Part shown: piece after piece, positions 7,433 to 13,590 of the stretch
Numbering within the stretch: position 1 is the first letter of the stretch
Layout of the letters: every line of letters starts with the position of its first letter
NCBI GenBank assembly: GCA_002369155.1
Contig: DFEM01000124.1
Location: 1-16,616 of the forward strand
Direction: 5' to 3'
DNA length: 16,616 bases
Source: Lachnospiraceae bacterium UBA3802
GTDB lineage: Bacteria > Bacillota > Clostridia > Lachnospirales > Lachnospiraceae
Translations under genes and position numbers: made by a program
Notes under the pieces: generated by a model
Database searches by the model: none
Told to the model about the DNA's origin: nothing
What the model saw: the letters and a program-made list of their open reading frames with translations, nothing else

Positions 7433-8482
7433 ATGAGAAAAAGAAAATTTTACGGGATTGTAGCAAAATTTTTGATTGCTGTTTTATTGATTCCTGTTTT
7501 GGTAATGCTTGACGGCAACTCAATAACTGCAAATGCTGCTCCTAACGATGGCAAAAATTACTGTTATTTTGGTTACACAAAAAATTCCGAAGGCATATAC
7601 CAAATATCTGAATTTGACAAGTTAAAAATGGATTGGTATTCCGGAAACGGTGCTCCTCAAGATTTTAAGGGTTTAAATATCAAAATCGCAGTAGGTTATT
7701 ATTATGATTATTTCGGAGAATATTCTGACTTAATGTATGTTAGATGGATTCAGGAAAATCCTGAAGTTAATGTAACCAACCCCGGAGCAACCAACAGTTT
7801 CAATACAATGAGTTTTGAAAATAAATTCGGGATTATATCAATTGAATCTTATAATATAAACGGCATTACATATCCAAATGGTTATTATTCCGCAATAGGA
7901 GTTTCGGAATTTTGTAATTCGAGCAGCATCAGAGTAACGTTTAGCCCATTAGTACAGGACGGCTTGGTATACAGCTATTACAAGGTTACTCGTCCTCATT
8001 CGGAAATATCCGCATCAGGAAATAACACTTCCAGCGGTAACAATACTTCCAGCGGTAACAACACTTCCGGCGGTAATCACAAACCCGGAGAAAACGTCAA
8101 ACCCGGAAATACAACAAGCGGCAATAATACTCAGCCCAATATACCGCAAAAAGGAGATCCTATACTTCCAAAAAGTGCCATTGATAAGATAGAAAGTAAT
8201 TCCAGTCTTATTCTTTACTATCTTTTGGAATACAACGGACAGAAATACTTATTATTGATAACCGGCGAGGATGCCGCCCATAATCCTCTAATCGAGTACA
8301 AGAGTGCTGAATGGTTATCCCAAAACTTCGGAATTGCTGTCAGCACAACAACAAAAGCAGGAAAATATTATGTAGGCACCAAAGCGGATGCACCGGAGAT
8401 TCTAAAAAAACTTGGAATAACAAAAAATTCTTTAGGGAAAAAACCGAATTATAATCCACAACCGGGAATCGGTAAAAAATAG
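7433..8482 (+). CDS. Secreted two-domain protein with SGNNTS-repeat linker
   Basis: The start is the ATG at 7433, set by AAGGAGGG (7421-7428) just upstream and by the predicted transcription start near 7384; the longer frame from 7382 is excluded. The 349-residue protein has a signal peptide (MRKRKFYG, then a hydrophobic core at 9-26) with likely cleavage after ITANA (residue 35). Domain one (about 40-188) is rich in Tyr and Asn and looks all-beta. A flexible linker (194-238) holds three perfect SGNNTS repeats (195-212), then Pro/Gly/Asn-rich sequence. Domain two (about 240-335) has segments such as LYYLLEYNGQKYLLLITGED. The tail is basic and Pro-rich. There is no C-terminal membrane helix and no sorting signal, so it is probably released or held by charge. 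I do not recognise either domain. Confidence 0.85.
   Translation: MRKRKFYGIVAKFLIAVLLIPVLVMLDGNSITANAAPNDGKNYCYFGYTKNSEGIYQISEFDKLKMDWYSGNGAPQDFKGLNIKIAVGYYYDYFGEYSDLMYVRWIQENPEVNVTNPGATNSFNTMSFENKFGIISIESYNINGITYPNGYYSAIGVSEFCNSSSIRVTFSPLVQDGLVYSYYKVTRPHSEISASGNNTSSGNNTSSGNNTSGGNHKPGENVKPGNTTSGNNTQPNIPQKGDPILPKSAIDKIESNSSLILYYLLEYNGQKYLLLITGEDAAHNPLIEYKSAEWLSQNFGIAVSTTTKAGKYYVGTKADAPEILKKLGITKNSLGKKPNYNPQPGIGKK
8015..8068 (+). repeat. Three tandem 18-bp repeats coding SGNNTS
   Basis: Three in-frame copies encode Ser-Gly-Asn-Asn-Thr-Ser (residues 195-212 of the secreted protein), and a degenerate fourth (SGNNTQ) follows at 229-234. Copies differ at synonymous positions, so the array is not newly amplified. 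It forms a flexible interdomain linker. Confidence 0.85.
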
Positions 8483-8504
8483 TTTCCGAAATACTCCGCA
8501 TAAG

Positions 8505-8536
8505 AAAACGGGAGCGCTTAGCACTCCCGTTTTTTA
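8505..8536. terminator. Bidirectional terminator between convergent genes
   Basis: A 10-bp stem (8505-8514 AAAACGGGAG with 8524-8533 CTCCCGTTTT) is followed by a T6-containing tract on the plus strand and by TTTT on the minus strand. It ends the secreted-protein gene (stop at 8482) and the ABC permease gene (stop at 8546). Confidence 0.88.
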
Positions 8537-8545
8537 TGTTTCCTT

Positions 8546-11500
8546 TTATTCTCTGTTTTTAAGTATTTCGTTTTCGCTTATTTTATTTATCTTTCGCATC
8601 AGAGAAAGGTTGATGATTTCATACAAAAGCATTATTGTTCCGAATATTATCAGATAGAAATACCACTTGAATTCCAGATGCATCGAGCATGCAACATTTG
8701 CAATAAACGACGGGAATAAAATGTCTATAAGTTTTTTTGCCACGGGAATTGAAATCAGTGCTCCGACCATTATGACTATTCTGTTGCCGTCAAGGTATAG
8801 TTTCTTAACTTCCCTGTCGCGGTAACCTAAAATCTTAAGGAGCGATATTCCTGTTTTGGCACGATCAATCATAACCGAAAGCATAAGATACATTACTATA
8901 CAAAAGATAATTATCGACATGACAATCAGCATGGAAAACATGGGAACCATAAGTTTCAAAAATATACCCGCCGCTTTGTCGATATCGGCTTTTGATATAA
9001 CGGAATACAATCTTCCCTCTTCAATATCAAGTTTCTCATCAGAGAGAATAATATTATAGTAATCTTCCTCTTCTCCGAAAAGTTCCCTCATGCTGTCTAT
9101 ATCCATAAATACCGTGATTCCCACGGAATACGGAACGACATCTTCAATCGTAAATGCATAATCAATATCTTCCGCAGTATCGGTAAATACTATTTTGTCT
9201 CCGACATTAACGTGATATCTTTGAACTATCGCATCGGAAGCGACAATCTTGTTTTTTCCTTTTACGGGTTTTACATCAAAGTAGGGATTGTCATCATCTA
9301 TGCCCATTATGGTTATATCAAGATTGTATCCGTACTGCTCTTTTTTAAGTGTCGTTATAAAGCAGGGTTCTCCACCCTTCGGAGGCTCCTTTGTCGGATA
9401 TTTGTAAGTATACATATAATTGTATTTTGTATCCTGACTGTTAAGTCTTCCGACACTTTCGCAAAGCACGTAACAATCCATGCCGAGCATAAATATAAGG
9501 AGCGAAATAATCATTCCGAAAATGACCGTAATCGCTGTTCTTCTCTCTCTTATTATCTGCCTAATTCTGTATGTTGATATAAACGATAATTTTCCGATTT
9601 TTATATCTTTTCCCTTGCTTATCTTCTGCTCATTTCGAAGCAATGAAAGCGCTGTCCTTGAGAGGCTTTTGTTTATTACAAGGAAGTTAACGACAGCGGA
9701 AACCAATGCCGGCATTACTATTGCATACAACACCAGATAAAGAGGTGCTCTGCACGGCATATCCGGAATTGAAAAATAAGAATAACAGTCTGCCATCTGC
9801 CATTTGCATCCGAATCTGCTCATGCCGGCAAGACCGCCGAGTGTTCCTCCCAAAAATGCAACCATGGTTGGGATGAAAATATAATGCAATACCAAATCGC
9901 TTTTCTTTGCTCCAAGCGAATACAAAGCTCCGATTACACTGCTTTCGGTTTTGATCTGATGAATAACAAATACCGATAAAACATATGTTAAAAGAACGAT
10001 AACCATGACACCCGCATAAAGGCCTACGGTTTTATCAACTTCAACATCTCCCGCAGCTCCGCCGATTCTTATGTTTTCATCTTTTTTCATAAACTGCGTA
10101 ATATTATCGGGTGATTTAGAAAAGATTTTATCAAGCATTTCATCCGACTCTTCTTTAAGATCCTTTACGCCGTCTTTTAATTCTTTTACACCGTCTTTTA
10201 ACTCAACTGCACCGTCTTTAAGTTCCAAAACTCCGTCATCGAGTTCATCACCTGCATCAGCGGCTTCTTTAACGGCATCATTCAATTCTTTTGTGCCGTC
10301 ATACAAATCTTTTGCACCATCTTTAAGTTTAACCGTTCCGTCTTTTAATTCGGCTACCCCATCATCCAGTTCCTTGGTTCCTTTTGCCAGTTCCGATGCT
10401 CCGCTCTCCAAAGCTTTGGCGCCCGAAAGTGCCGACTCGCTTCCCTTCGCAAGTTCCGCAGCACCTCTCGCAATTTTGTCCGCTCCGTCAGTATATGCTC
10501 CCACACCTGATACATATTGCGATATTCCGTCAAGCGATGCTTTTGCGGCATTTATTTCTTTTGCATCCATTCCGAAAGACTCAACCATCTGTGCAAATTT
10601 GGTAAGTTCATCACCGTAATTTTCTTTATTGAGAGAAACCTTCGGTATGTCCATTCCCGTCATTGCGATGATTTCATCAATCTTTGCATTTATCGTATCC
10701 TGAGTCGATAATAAAATCGCATTAAAAATCTGTTCTGCGCCACCCTTTATCGACTGGCTGTTTTGACTTAATGCACTGCTGCCGTCTTTTAAGGAATTTG
10801 CTCCGTCTTTCAATGAACTCAAGCCGTCTTTTAATGAGGTGCTTCCTTTCTTTAATTCATTGGCACCGTCATTCAGTTTGCTGCTACCGTCTTTTAATTC
10901 TCCGACTCCTTTATCAAGTTCGTCCACTCCGTCTTTAAACTCTTTTACTCCGTCAAGCAGTTCGCTGCTGCCGTCATAAAGTTCATGAAGTCCGTCCTTA
11001 AATTCCGAAGTGCCGTCTTTTAATTCATCCACTCCGTCGACAAGTTCCTCGGTTCCGTCATAAAGTTCGTCCACACCGTCGACCAGATCGTTTATTCCAT
11101 CCTGAATTTCATCTCTTTTACCGTATGTATCTGCAAGCATTTCCTTATAGTAAGGATCGTCAACTTTTTTATAATCAAAGTCAAAATCCTTAATCATCTG
11201 CTTTAATTCATCAGATGTAATTGAATCATTTAAAAGAAATGCGTAAGTTACATCTTCACTGCCGGCATGTTTGTCTTTTTTTAGGAGATTGTAATCCTGC
11301 TCGCATACAAAAGCAGTTCCGAACACGCTCGAATCAATGGAAGTATCCGATAGTTTCCTGTAAGGAGCATCATAATCCGCACTGCTTCCGATTCCGGAAA
11401 CAATATATTCTTCATCTCCTAATTTAATGGTATCGCCGATTTTAATGTTTTTCTCGACGGCATATCTGTTTAACAAAACAATCTCGCCGTGTGATGCGGC

Positions 11501-11854
11501 TTCTTTTCCTTCATCCAAAGTTACAAGATCAATCTTTTCTCTGTTCGCAAATATTCTTAATACGGAATCATCTTCAAGTGTATAGTCAAAACTTGTATGT
11601 GACTCAACCGTCACGCCCTTATCTTCGATTGCTTTGATTTCTTCAGGTGTAAAAGGATTAAAAAGAGTTACCTGACAGTCCTCAAGATGCGTTTTCTCCT
11701 GCAGTTCCTTTGTTCCTTCGATTATGGAGTACGCACTGTCTACAATGGCAACGACCAAAAACATGCATACTGCAATGAGTAAAAAAAGTGCGAAATATCT
11801 GAAGAAATTCTTTTTTATATCTCTCAGATATCTTTTAAACAAAACCCTTTTCAT
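8546..11854 (-). CDS. FtsX/MacB-type ABC transporter permease with long heptad-repeat arms
   Basis: The 1102-residue permease pairs with the ATPase directly upstream: its ATG overlaps the ATPase stop (TAATG) and TCCTCC on the plus strand (11861-11866) gives a strong GGAGGA ribosome site 6 nt before it, so translation is coupled. There is one N-terminal helix (about 18-40), then a large outside part with MacB-like periplasmic-type sequence (60-240). Two runs of Gly-x-x-x-Leu-x-x heptads follow (253-364 and 450-568), separated by a non-repetitive tip (365-449). Next come an FtsX three-helix block (about 611-727), a helix at 771-795, a second outside domain (about 800-960), and a final FtsX block (about 963-1088) with the ILGYRDREVKKLY coupling-type segment (1008-1020). 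The repeats match the known xxxLxxG heptad type also found in YhgE/Pip proteins. Such permeases act in export, lipid handling or mechanotransmission; the substrate cannot be read here. Confidence 0.9.
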   Translation of the reverse strand: MKRVLFKRYLRDIKKNFFRYFALFLLIAVCMFLVVAIVDSAYSIIEGTKELQEKTHLEDCQVTLFNPFTPEEIKAIEDKGVTVESHTSFDYTLEDDSVLRIFANREKIDLVTLDEGKEAASHGEIVLLNRYAVEKNIKIGDTIKLGDEEYIVSGIGSSADYDAPYRKLSDTSIDSSVFGTAFVCEQDYNLLKKDKHAGSEDVTYAFLLNDSITSDELKQMIKDFDFDYKKVDDPYYKEMLADTYGKRDEIQDGINDLVDGVDELYDGTEELVDGVDELKDGTSEFKDGLHELYDGSSELLDGVKEFKDGVDELDKGVGELKDGSSKLNDGANELKKGSTSLKDGLSSLKDGANSLKDGSSALSQNSQSIKGGAEQIFNAILLSTQDTINAKIDEIIAMTGMDIPKVSLNKENYGDELTKFAQMVESFGMDAKEINAAKASLDGISQYVSGVGAYTDGADKIARGAAELAKGSESALSGAKALESGASELAKGTKELDDGVAELKDGTVKLKDGAKDLYDGTKELNDAVKEAADAGDELDDGVLELKDGAVELKDGVKELKDGVKDLKEESDEMLDKIFSKSPDNITQFMKKDENIRIGGAAGDVEVDKTVGLYAGVMVIVLLTYVLSVFVIHQIKTESSVIGALYSLGAKKSDLVLHYIFIPTMVAFLGGTLGGLAGMSRFGCKWQMADCYSYFSIPDMPCRAPLYLVLYAIVMPALVSAVVNFLVINKSLSRTALSLLRNEQKISKGKDIKIGKLSFISTYRIRQIIRERRTAITVIFGMIISLLIFMLGMDCYVLCESVGRLNSQDTKYNYMYTYKYPTKEPPKGGEPCFITTLKKEQYGYNLDITIMGIDDDNPYFDVKPVKGKNKIVASDAIVQRYHVNVGDKIVFTDTAEDIDYAFTIEDVVPYSVGITVFMDIDSMRELFGEEEDYYNIILSDEKLDIEEGRLYSVISKADIDKAAGIFLKLMVPMFSMLIVMSIIIFCIVMYLMLSVMIDRAKTGISLLKILGYRDREVKKLYLDGNRIVIMVGALISIPVAKKLIDILFPSFIANVACSMHLEFKWYFYLIIFGTIMLLYEIINLSLMRKINKISENEILKNRE
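10151..10507 (-). repeat. Second heptad block, about 17 coding repeats of 21 bp
   Basis: This stretch codes residues 450-568 of the permease as about 17 heptads of the form G-x-x-E-L-x-D, such as GTKELDD, GVAELKD and GVKELKD. One pair near 527-540 is degenerate (AVKEAAD, AGDELDD). At DNA level it shows as recurring CCGTCTTTTAA on the plus strand. Confidence 0.85.
10763..11098 (-). repeat. First heptad block, about 16 coding repeats of 21 bp
   Basis: This stretch codes residues 253-364 of the permease as 16 consecutive heptads with Gly at position one and a hydrophobic residue, mostly Leu, at position five (GVDELYD, GTEELVD, GVDELKD and so on). The register is unbroken over the block. Its length nearly equals that of the second block, as expected for two strands of one antiparallel arm. 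Confidence 0.87.
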
Positions 11855-12555
11855 TACAGATCCTCCAATTCTCTTGCAGGAATTCTTGTTTCGTTGATGT
11901 ATTCGTCTTTAACAAGTCCGTCTTTAAGATAGATGACTTTATGCACCATGTTCTTAATTGAATTGTTATGTGTGACTATAACCATGGTCGTGTTATACAT
12001 TTCATTTATTTGCTCAAGAAGCATTAGAATGTCGCGTGAAGTATTCGAGTCGAGAGCACCGGTCGGTTCATCGCAAAGTAAAAGCTTGGGATTTTTTATA
12101 AGCGCTCTTGCAATCGCACATCTCTGCTGCTGTCCGCCGGAAAGCTGCGAAGGGAATTTGTTCTGATGTTCGGTCAGCCCCAGCACATCCAAAAGCTCGT
12201 TCATGTTAAGAGGATTTTTCGTAAGATATTCGCAAACCTGAATGTTTTCTTTAACGGTAAGGTTCGGAACAAGATTATAAAACTGAAAAATAAATCCAAG
12301 ATTATCTCTTCTGTAGTCGGCAAGTTTCTTATTCTTCATTCCGAATATTTCTGTCTTGTCTACGATGACCGATCCGGAATCCATGGTATCAAGTCCTCCG
12401 ATACAGTTAAGCAAAGTAGATTTGCCGGAACCTGAAGTTCCCTGGATTACACACATCTGGCCTCTTTCAACTCCGGTGGTTACACCCTTTAAAACCTGAA
12501 CGAAGCTTCCTCCTTCCCCGTAACTCTTTTTGACATTCTTGATTTCTAAATACAT
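11854..12555 (-). CDS. ABC transporter ATP-binding protein, MacB/LolD type
   Basis: All nucleotide-binding motifs are intact (numbering from the upstream ATG at 12567): Walker A GTSGSGKST (43-51), Q-loop FQF (Gln 95), signature LSGGQQQR (142-149), Walker B LLLCDE (162-167), D-loop residues ALD (171-173) and switch His 200. The subfamily features, such as RRDNLGFIFQFYNLVPNLTV, are those of the LolD/MacB/FtsE group that works with FtsX-type permeases. I place the start at the ATG 12553-12555, since GGAG (12562-12565) lies 6 nt before it. The ATG at 12565-12567, four codons upstream, has no ribosome site and overlaps that GGAG. The gene is followed by the permease with a TAATG overlap, so the two form an operon. 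A shared operator upstream (12612-12637) indicates control by the neighbouring TetR-family protein. It powers the permease from the cytosolic side. Confidence 0.93.
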   Translation of the reverse strand: MYLEIKNVKKSYGEGGSFVQVLKGVTTGVERGQMCVIQGTSGSGKSTLLNCIGGLDTMDSGSVIVDKTEIFGMKNKKLADYRRDNLGFIFQFYNLVPNLTVKENIQVCEYLTKNPLNMNELLDVLGLTEHQNKFPSQLSGGQQQRCAIARALIKNPKLLLCDEPTGALDSNTSRDILMLLEQINEMYNTTMVIVTHNNSIKNMVHKVIYLKDGLVKDEYINETRIPARELEDL

Positions 12556-12591
12556 TTTATTCTCCATTCCACTGCAACTTATGTAAGCGGC

Positions 12592-12620
12592 AGTCTATAT
12601 ATTTTCTTTTTACATAACAA
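12592..12620 (-). promoter_or_regulatory. Candidate promoter of the ABC operon
   Basis: On the minus strand TTGTTA (12615-12620) and TAGACT (12592-12597) are 17 nt apart, giving a start near 12585. The -35 box lies inside the operator palindrome, so a bound repressor would block polymerase. The -10 box is a modest match, so the exact boxes are uncertain. Confidence 0.4.
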
Positions 12621-12637
12621 TGTTATGTTGATGTTAT
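12612..12637. promoter_or_regulatory. Operator upstream of the ABC operon (TetR-family site)
   Basis: Arms ACATAACA (12612-12619) and TGTTATGT (12621-12628) form a perfect interrupted palindrome around one base, followed by an extra GTTAT half-site (12633-12637). Its core TAACAATGTTAT (12615-12626) matches 11 of 12 bases of a site in the promoter of the adjacent TetR-family gene (13383-13394). Function as that regulator's binding site is inferred from this sharing. Confidence 0.75.
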
Positions 12638-12642
12638 TTTTT

Positions 12643-12665
12643 TACCGCTTCCGGTGGAAGCGGTA
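12643..12665. other. GC-rich hairpin after the TetR-family gene
   Basis: A 10-bp perfect stem (12643-12652 TACCGCTTCC with 12656-12665) and 3-nt loop lie just past the stop of the TetR-family gene. On the minus strand, the direction of that gene, it is followed by A residues rather than T, so it does not fit a normal intrinsic terminator. On the plus strand only four T residues follow. It could still be a weak terminator or an RNA 3'-end stabiliser. Confidence 0.5.
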
Positions 12666-12671
12666 TTTTGC

Positions 12672-13334
12672 TTACTTCTTCTTTGCTTTTGAGGATTTTT
12701 TCTTTTCGCCGCCATCATTGACAGGCACCATAACCAGTTTAATCCAGCCTATTACGAGATAGTTCATTATGCTTTGAATTCTCTTTTGTGCTATGCTTTC
12801 GTCTTTCTCATGCTTAATAACATGTGCTACCGAATCAACCGTGGTGTGCGCCATCCAATGCGTCATAAAAGGGTCATATGTGTAATACTTCGAATCCTTG
12901 ACCATAAGTACCGTTGATTTTTCAATGAGTTCAACAAATTCATCTATTTCCTTATCCAGGGCATCTTCTTTGGAGCCTGATAAAAGAAGAATGAAACTGT
13001 CATAGTTTTTATATATATGCTTTACAATCATTTCGGCTATATCCGAATGATCGATGTTACCTATATCCAAAGAATCTTGATTCGCCAAGAACTCACTGTC
13101 TTCCTTATAGTGCTCAATAATCATTCTTTTGAGTTCTTCTATGGGAGGATTGACTATTGATTCGTACAAATCTTCTTTGTTGCTGAAGAAAAAGTAAAGC
13201 GCACCGGTCGTCATTCCCGCTTTTGCACATATATTTCTTAAAGATGCCTTATTGTATCCTTTTTCAAGAAACTCTTTTTTTGCAGCCTCTATTAACAATT
13301 TACGCTTTTCGTAATCATTCTCGTTTTTTACCAT
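12672..13334 (-). CDS. TetR-family transcriptional regulator of the ABC operon
   Basis: From the ATG at 13334 the protein has 220 residues, the usual TetR size. The N-terminal DNA-binding domain is clear: RKLLIEAAKKEFLEKGY (11-27), then KASLRNICAKAGMTTGALYFFFSNKEDLYESIV (29-61) with the helix-turn-helix. The C-terminal ligand domain is, as usual, not conserved; a Lys-rich tail (KKKSSKAKKK at the end) is unusual. A longer frame begins with GTG at 13397, but that codon lies in the promoter. An ATG at 13370 would leave only about 11 nt of leader and has no ribosome site, so it is possible but less likely. A weak AGG lies about 10 nt before the ATG at 13334. The operator in its own promoter and the matching one before the ABC genes point to autoregulation and control of the exporter, probably as a ligand-released repressor. 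The inducer is unknown. Confidence 0.9.
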   Translation of the reverse strand: MVKNENDYEKRKLLIEAAKKEFLEKGYNKASLRNICAKAGMTTGALYFFFSNKEDLYESIVNPPIEELKRMIIEHYKEDSEFLANQDSLDIGNIDHSDIAEMIVKHIYKNYDSFILLLSGSKEDALDKEIDEFVELIEKSTVLMVKDSKYYTYDPFMTHWMAHTTVDSVAHVIKHEKDESIAQKRIQSIMNYLVIGWIKLVMVPVNDGGEKKKSSKAKKK

Positions 13335-13370
13335 TGCATTTTTACCTGATATTTTTGGTTTGTCTTGCAT

Positions 13371-13394
13371 AACTTTGTTACGTAACAACGTTAT
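13371..13394. promoter_or_regulatory. Operator in the TetR-family gene promoter
   Basis: A perfect 14-bp palindrome TTGTTACGTAACAA (13375-13388) sits in a longer, 20-of-22 symmetric stretch (13371-13392). It overlaps a second inverted repeat TAACAACGTTAT (13383-13394) that is nearly identical to the one before the ABC operon. The -10 box of the promoter lies inside it, so binding would shut off transcription. Confidence 0.8.
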
Positions 13395-13416
13395 CACCGA
13401 ATTCTTCTTTTGTCAA
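13388..13416 (-). promoter_or_regulatory. Promoter of the TetR-family gene
   Basis: On the minus strand a perfect TTGACA (13411-13416) is followed after 17 nt by TAACGT (13388-13393). The -10 box is weak but lies in the operator. Transcription would begin near 13381, which rules out the GTG start at 13397. Confidence 0.65.
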
Positions 13417-13433
13417 GTAATTAATTTGCGGGC

Positions 13434-13470
13434 GGCTAACACAAACTGCAAAAACTGAGGTTGTGGTAGC
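13434..13470. repeat. Hairpin copy A, diverged twin of the downstream terminator hairpin
   Basis: Arms GCTAACACAA (13435-13444) and TTGTGGTAGC (13461-13470) pair with one mismatch. Arms and several loop positions (CTGC, GGTTGTG) match the hairpin at 13501-13546, so the two look like diverged copies of one element. This copy has no T tract in the minus direction, in which both flanking genes run. Confidence 0.7.
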
Positions 13471-13497
13471 TTTTATGCCGACATACCGGATATACTT

Positions 13498-13546
13498 AAA
13501 AAAAGGCTAACACATTCTGCCTTAATCGCGGTTGTGTTAGCCTTTT
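13498..13546. terminator. Strong bidirectional terminator (hairpin copy B) after the HD-GYP gene
   Basis: A 14-bp perfect stem (13501-13514 AAAAGGCTAACACA with 13533-13546) closes an 18-nt loop. On the minus strand it is followed by seven T residues (13498-13504 as A on plus), so it ends the HD-GYP transcript 45 nt past its stop. On the plus strand it is followed by TTTTGCTTTTTT. The loop is longer than usual. Confidence 0.85.
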
Positions 13547-13590
13547 GCTTTTTTCCTATAGTCTTTTGCTTTTTGCGGCATCCTTGACTG

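Noticed and set aside
10071..10619. Plus-strand Ser/Pro-rich open frame of 182 residues
   Set aside because: It is the antisense shadow of the permease heptad repeats; its low-complexity composition follows from the 21-bp units.
10151..11098. Possible CRISPR array from regularly spaced repeats
   Set aside because: The period is 21 bp, in frame, with no unique spacers, and codes conserved heptads.
8546..11854. YhgE/Pip phage infection protein
   Set aside because: The heptads are shared, but the FtsX blocks, MacB-like segments and the coupled LolD-type ATPase identify an FtsX-type permease.
13335..13397. Longer TetR-family reading frame starting with GTG at 13397
   Set aside because: The GTG lies within the promoter and operator region, upstream of the predicted transcription start near 13381, and has no ribosome site.
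13542..13574. Direct repeat CTTTTGCTTTTT at 13542 and 13563
   Set aside because: Short low-complexity T-rich repeat next to the terminator; probably chance or slippage.
13398..13590. c-di-GMP or other riboswitch near the HD-GYP gene
   Set aside because: The region lies downstream of that gene, the hairpins are simple stems, and no conserved riboswitch core is seen here or in the 5' leader at 15997-16011.
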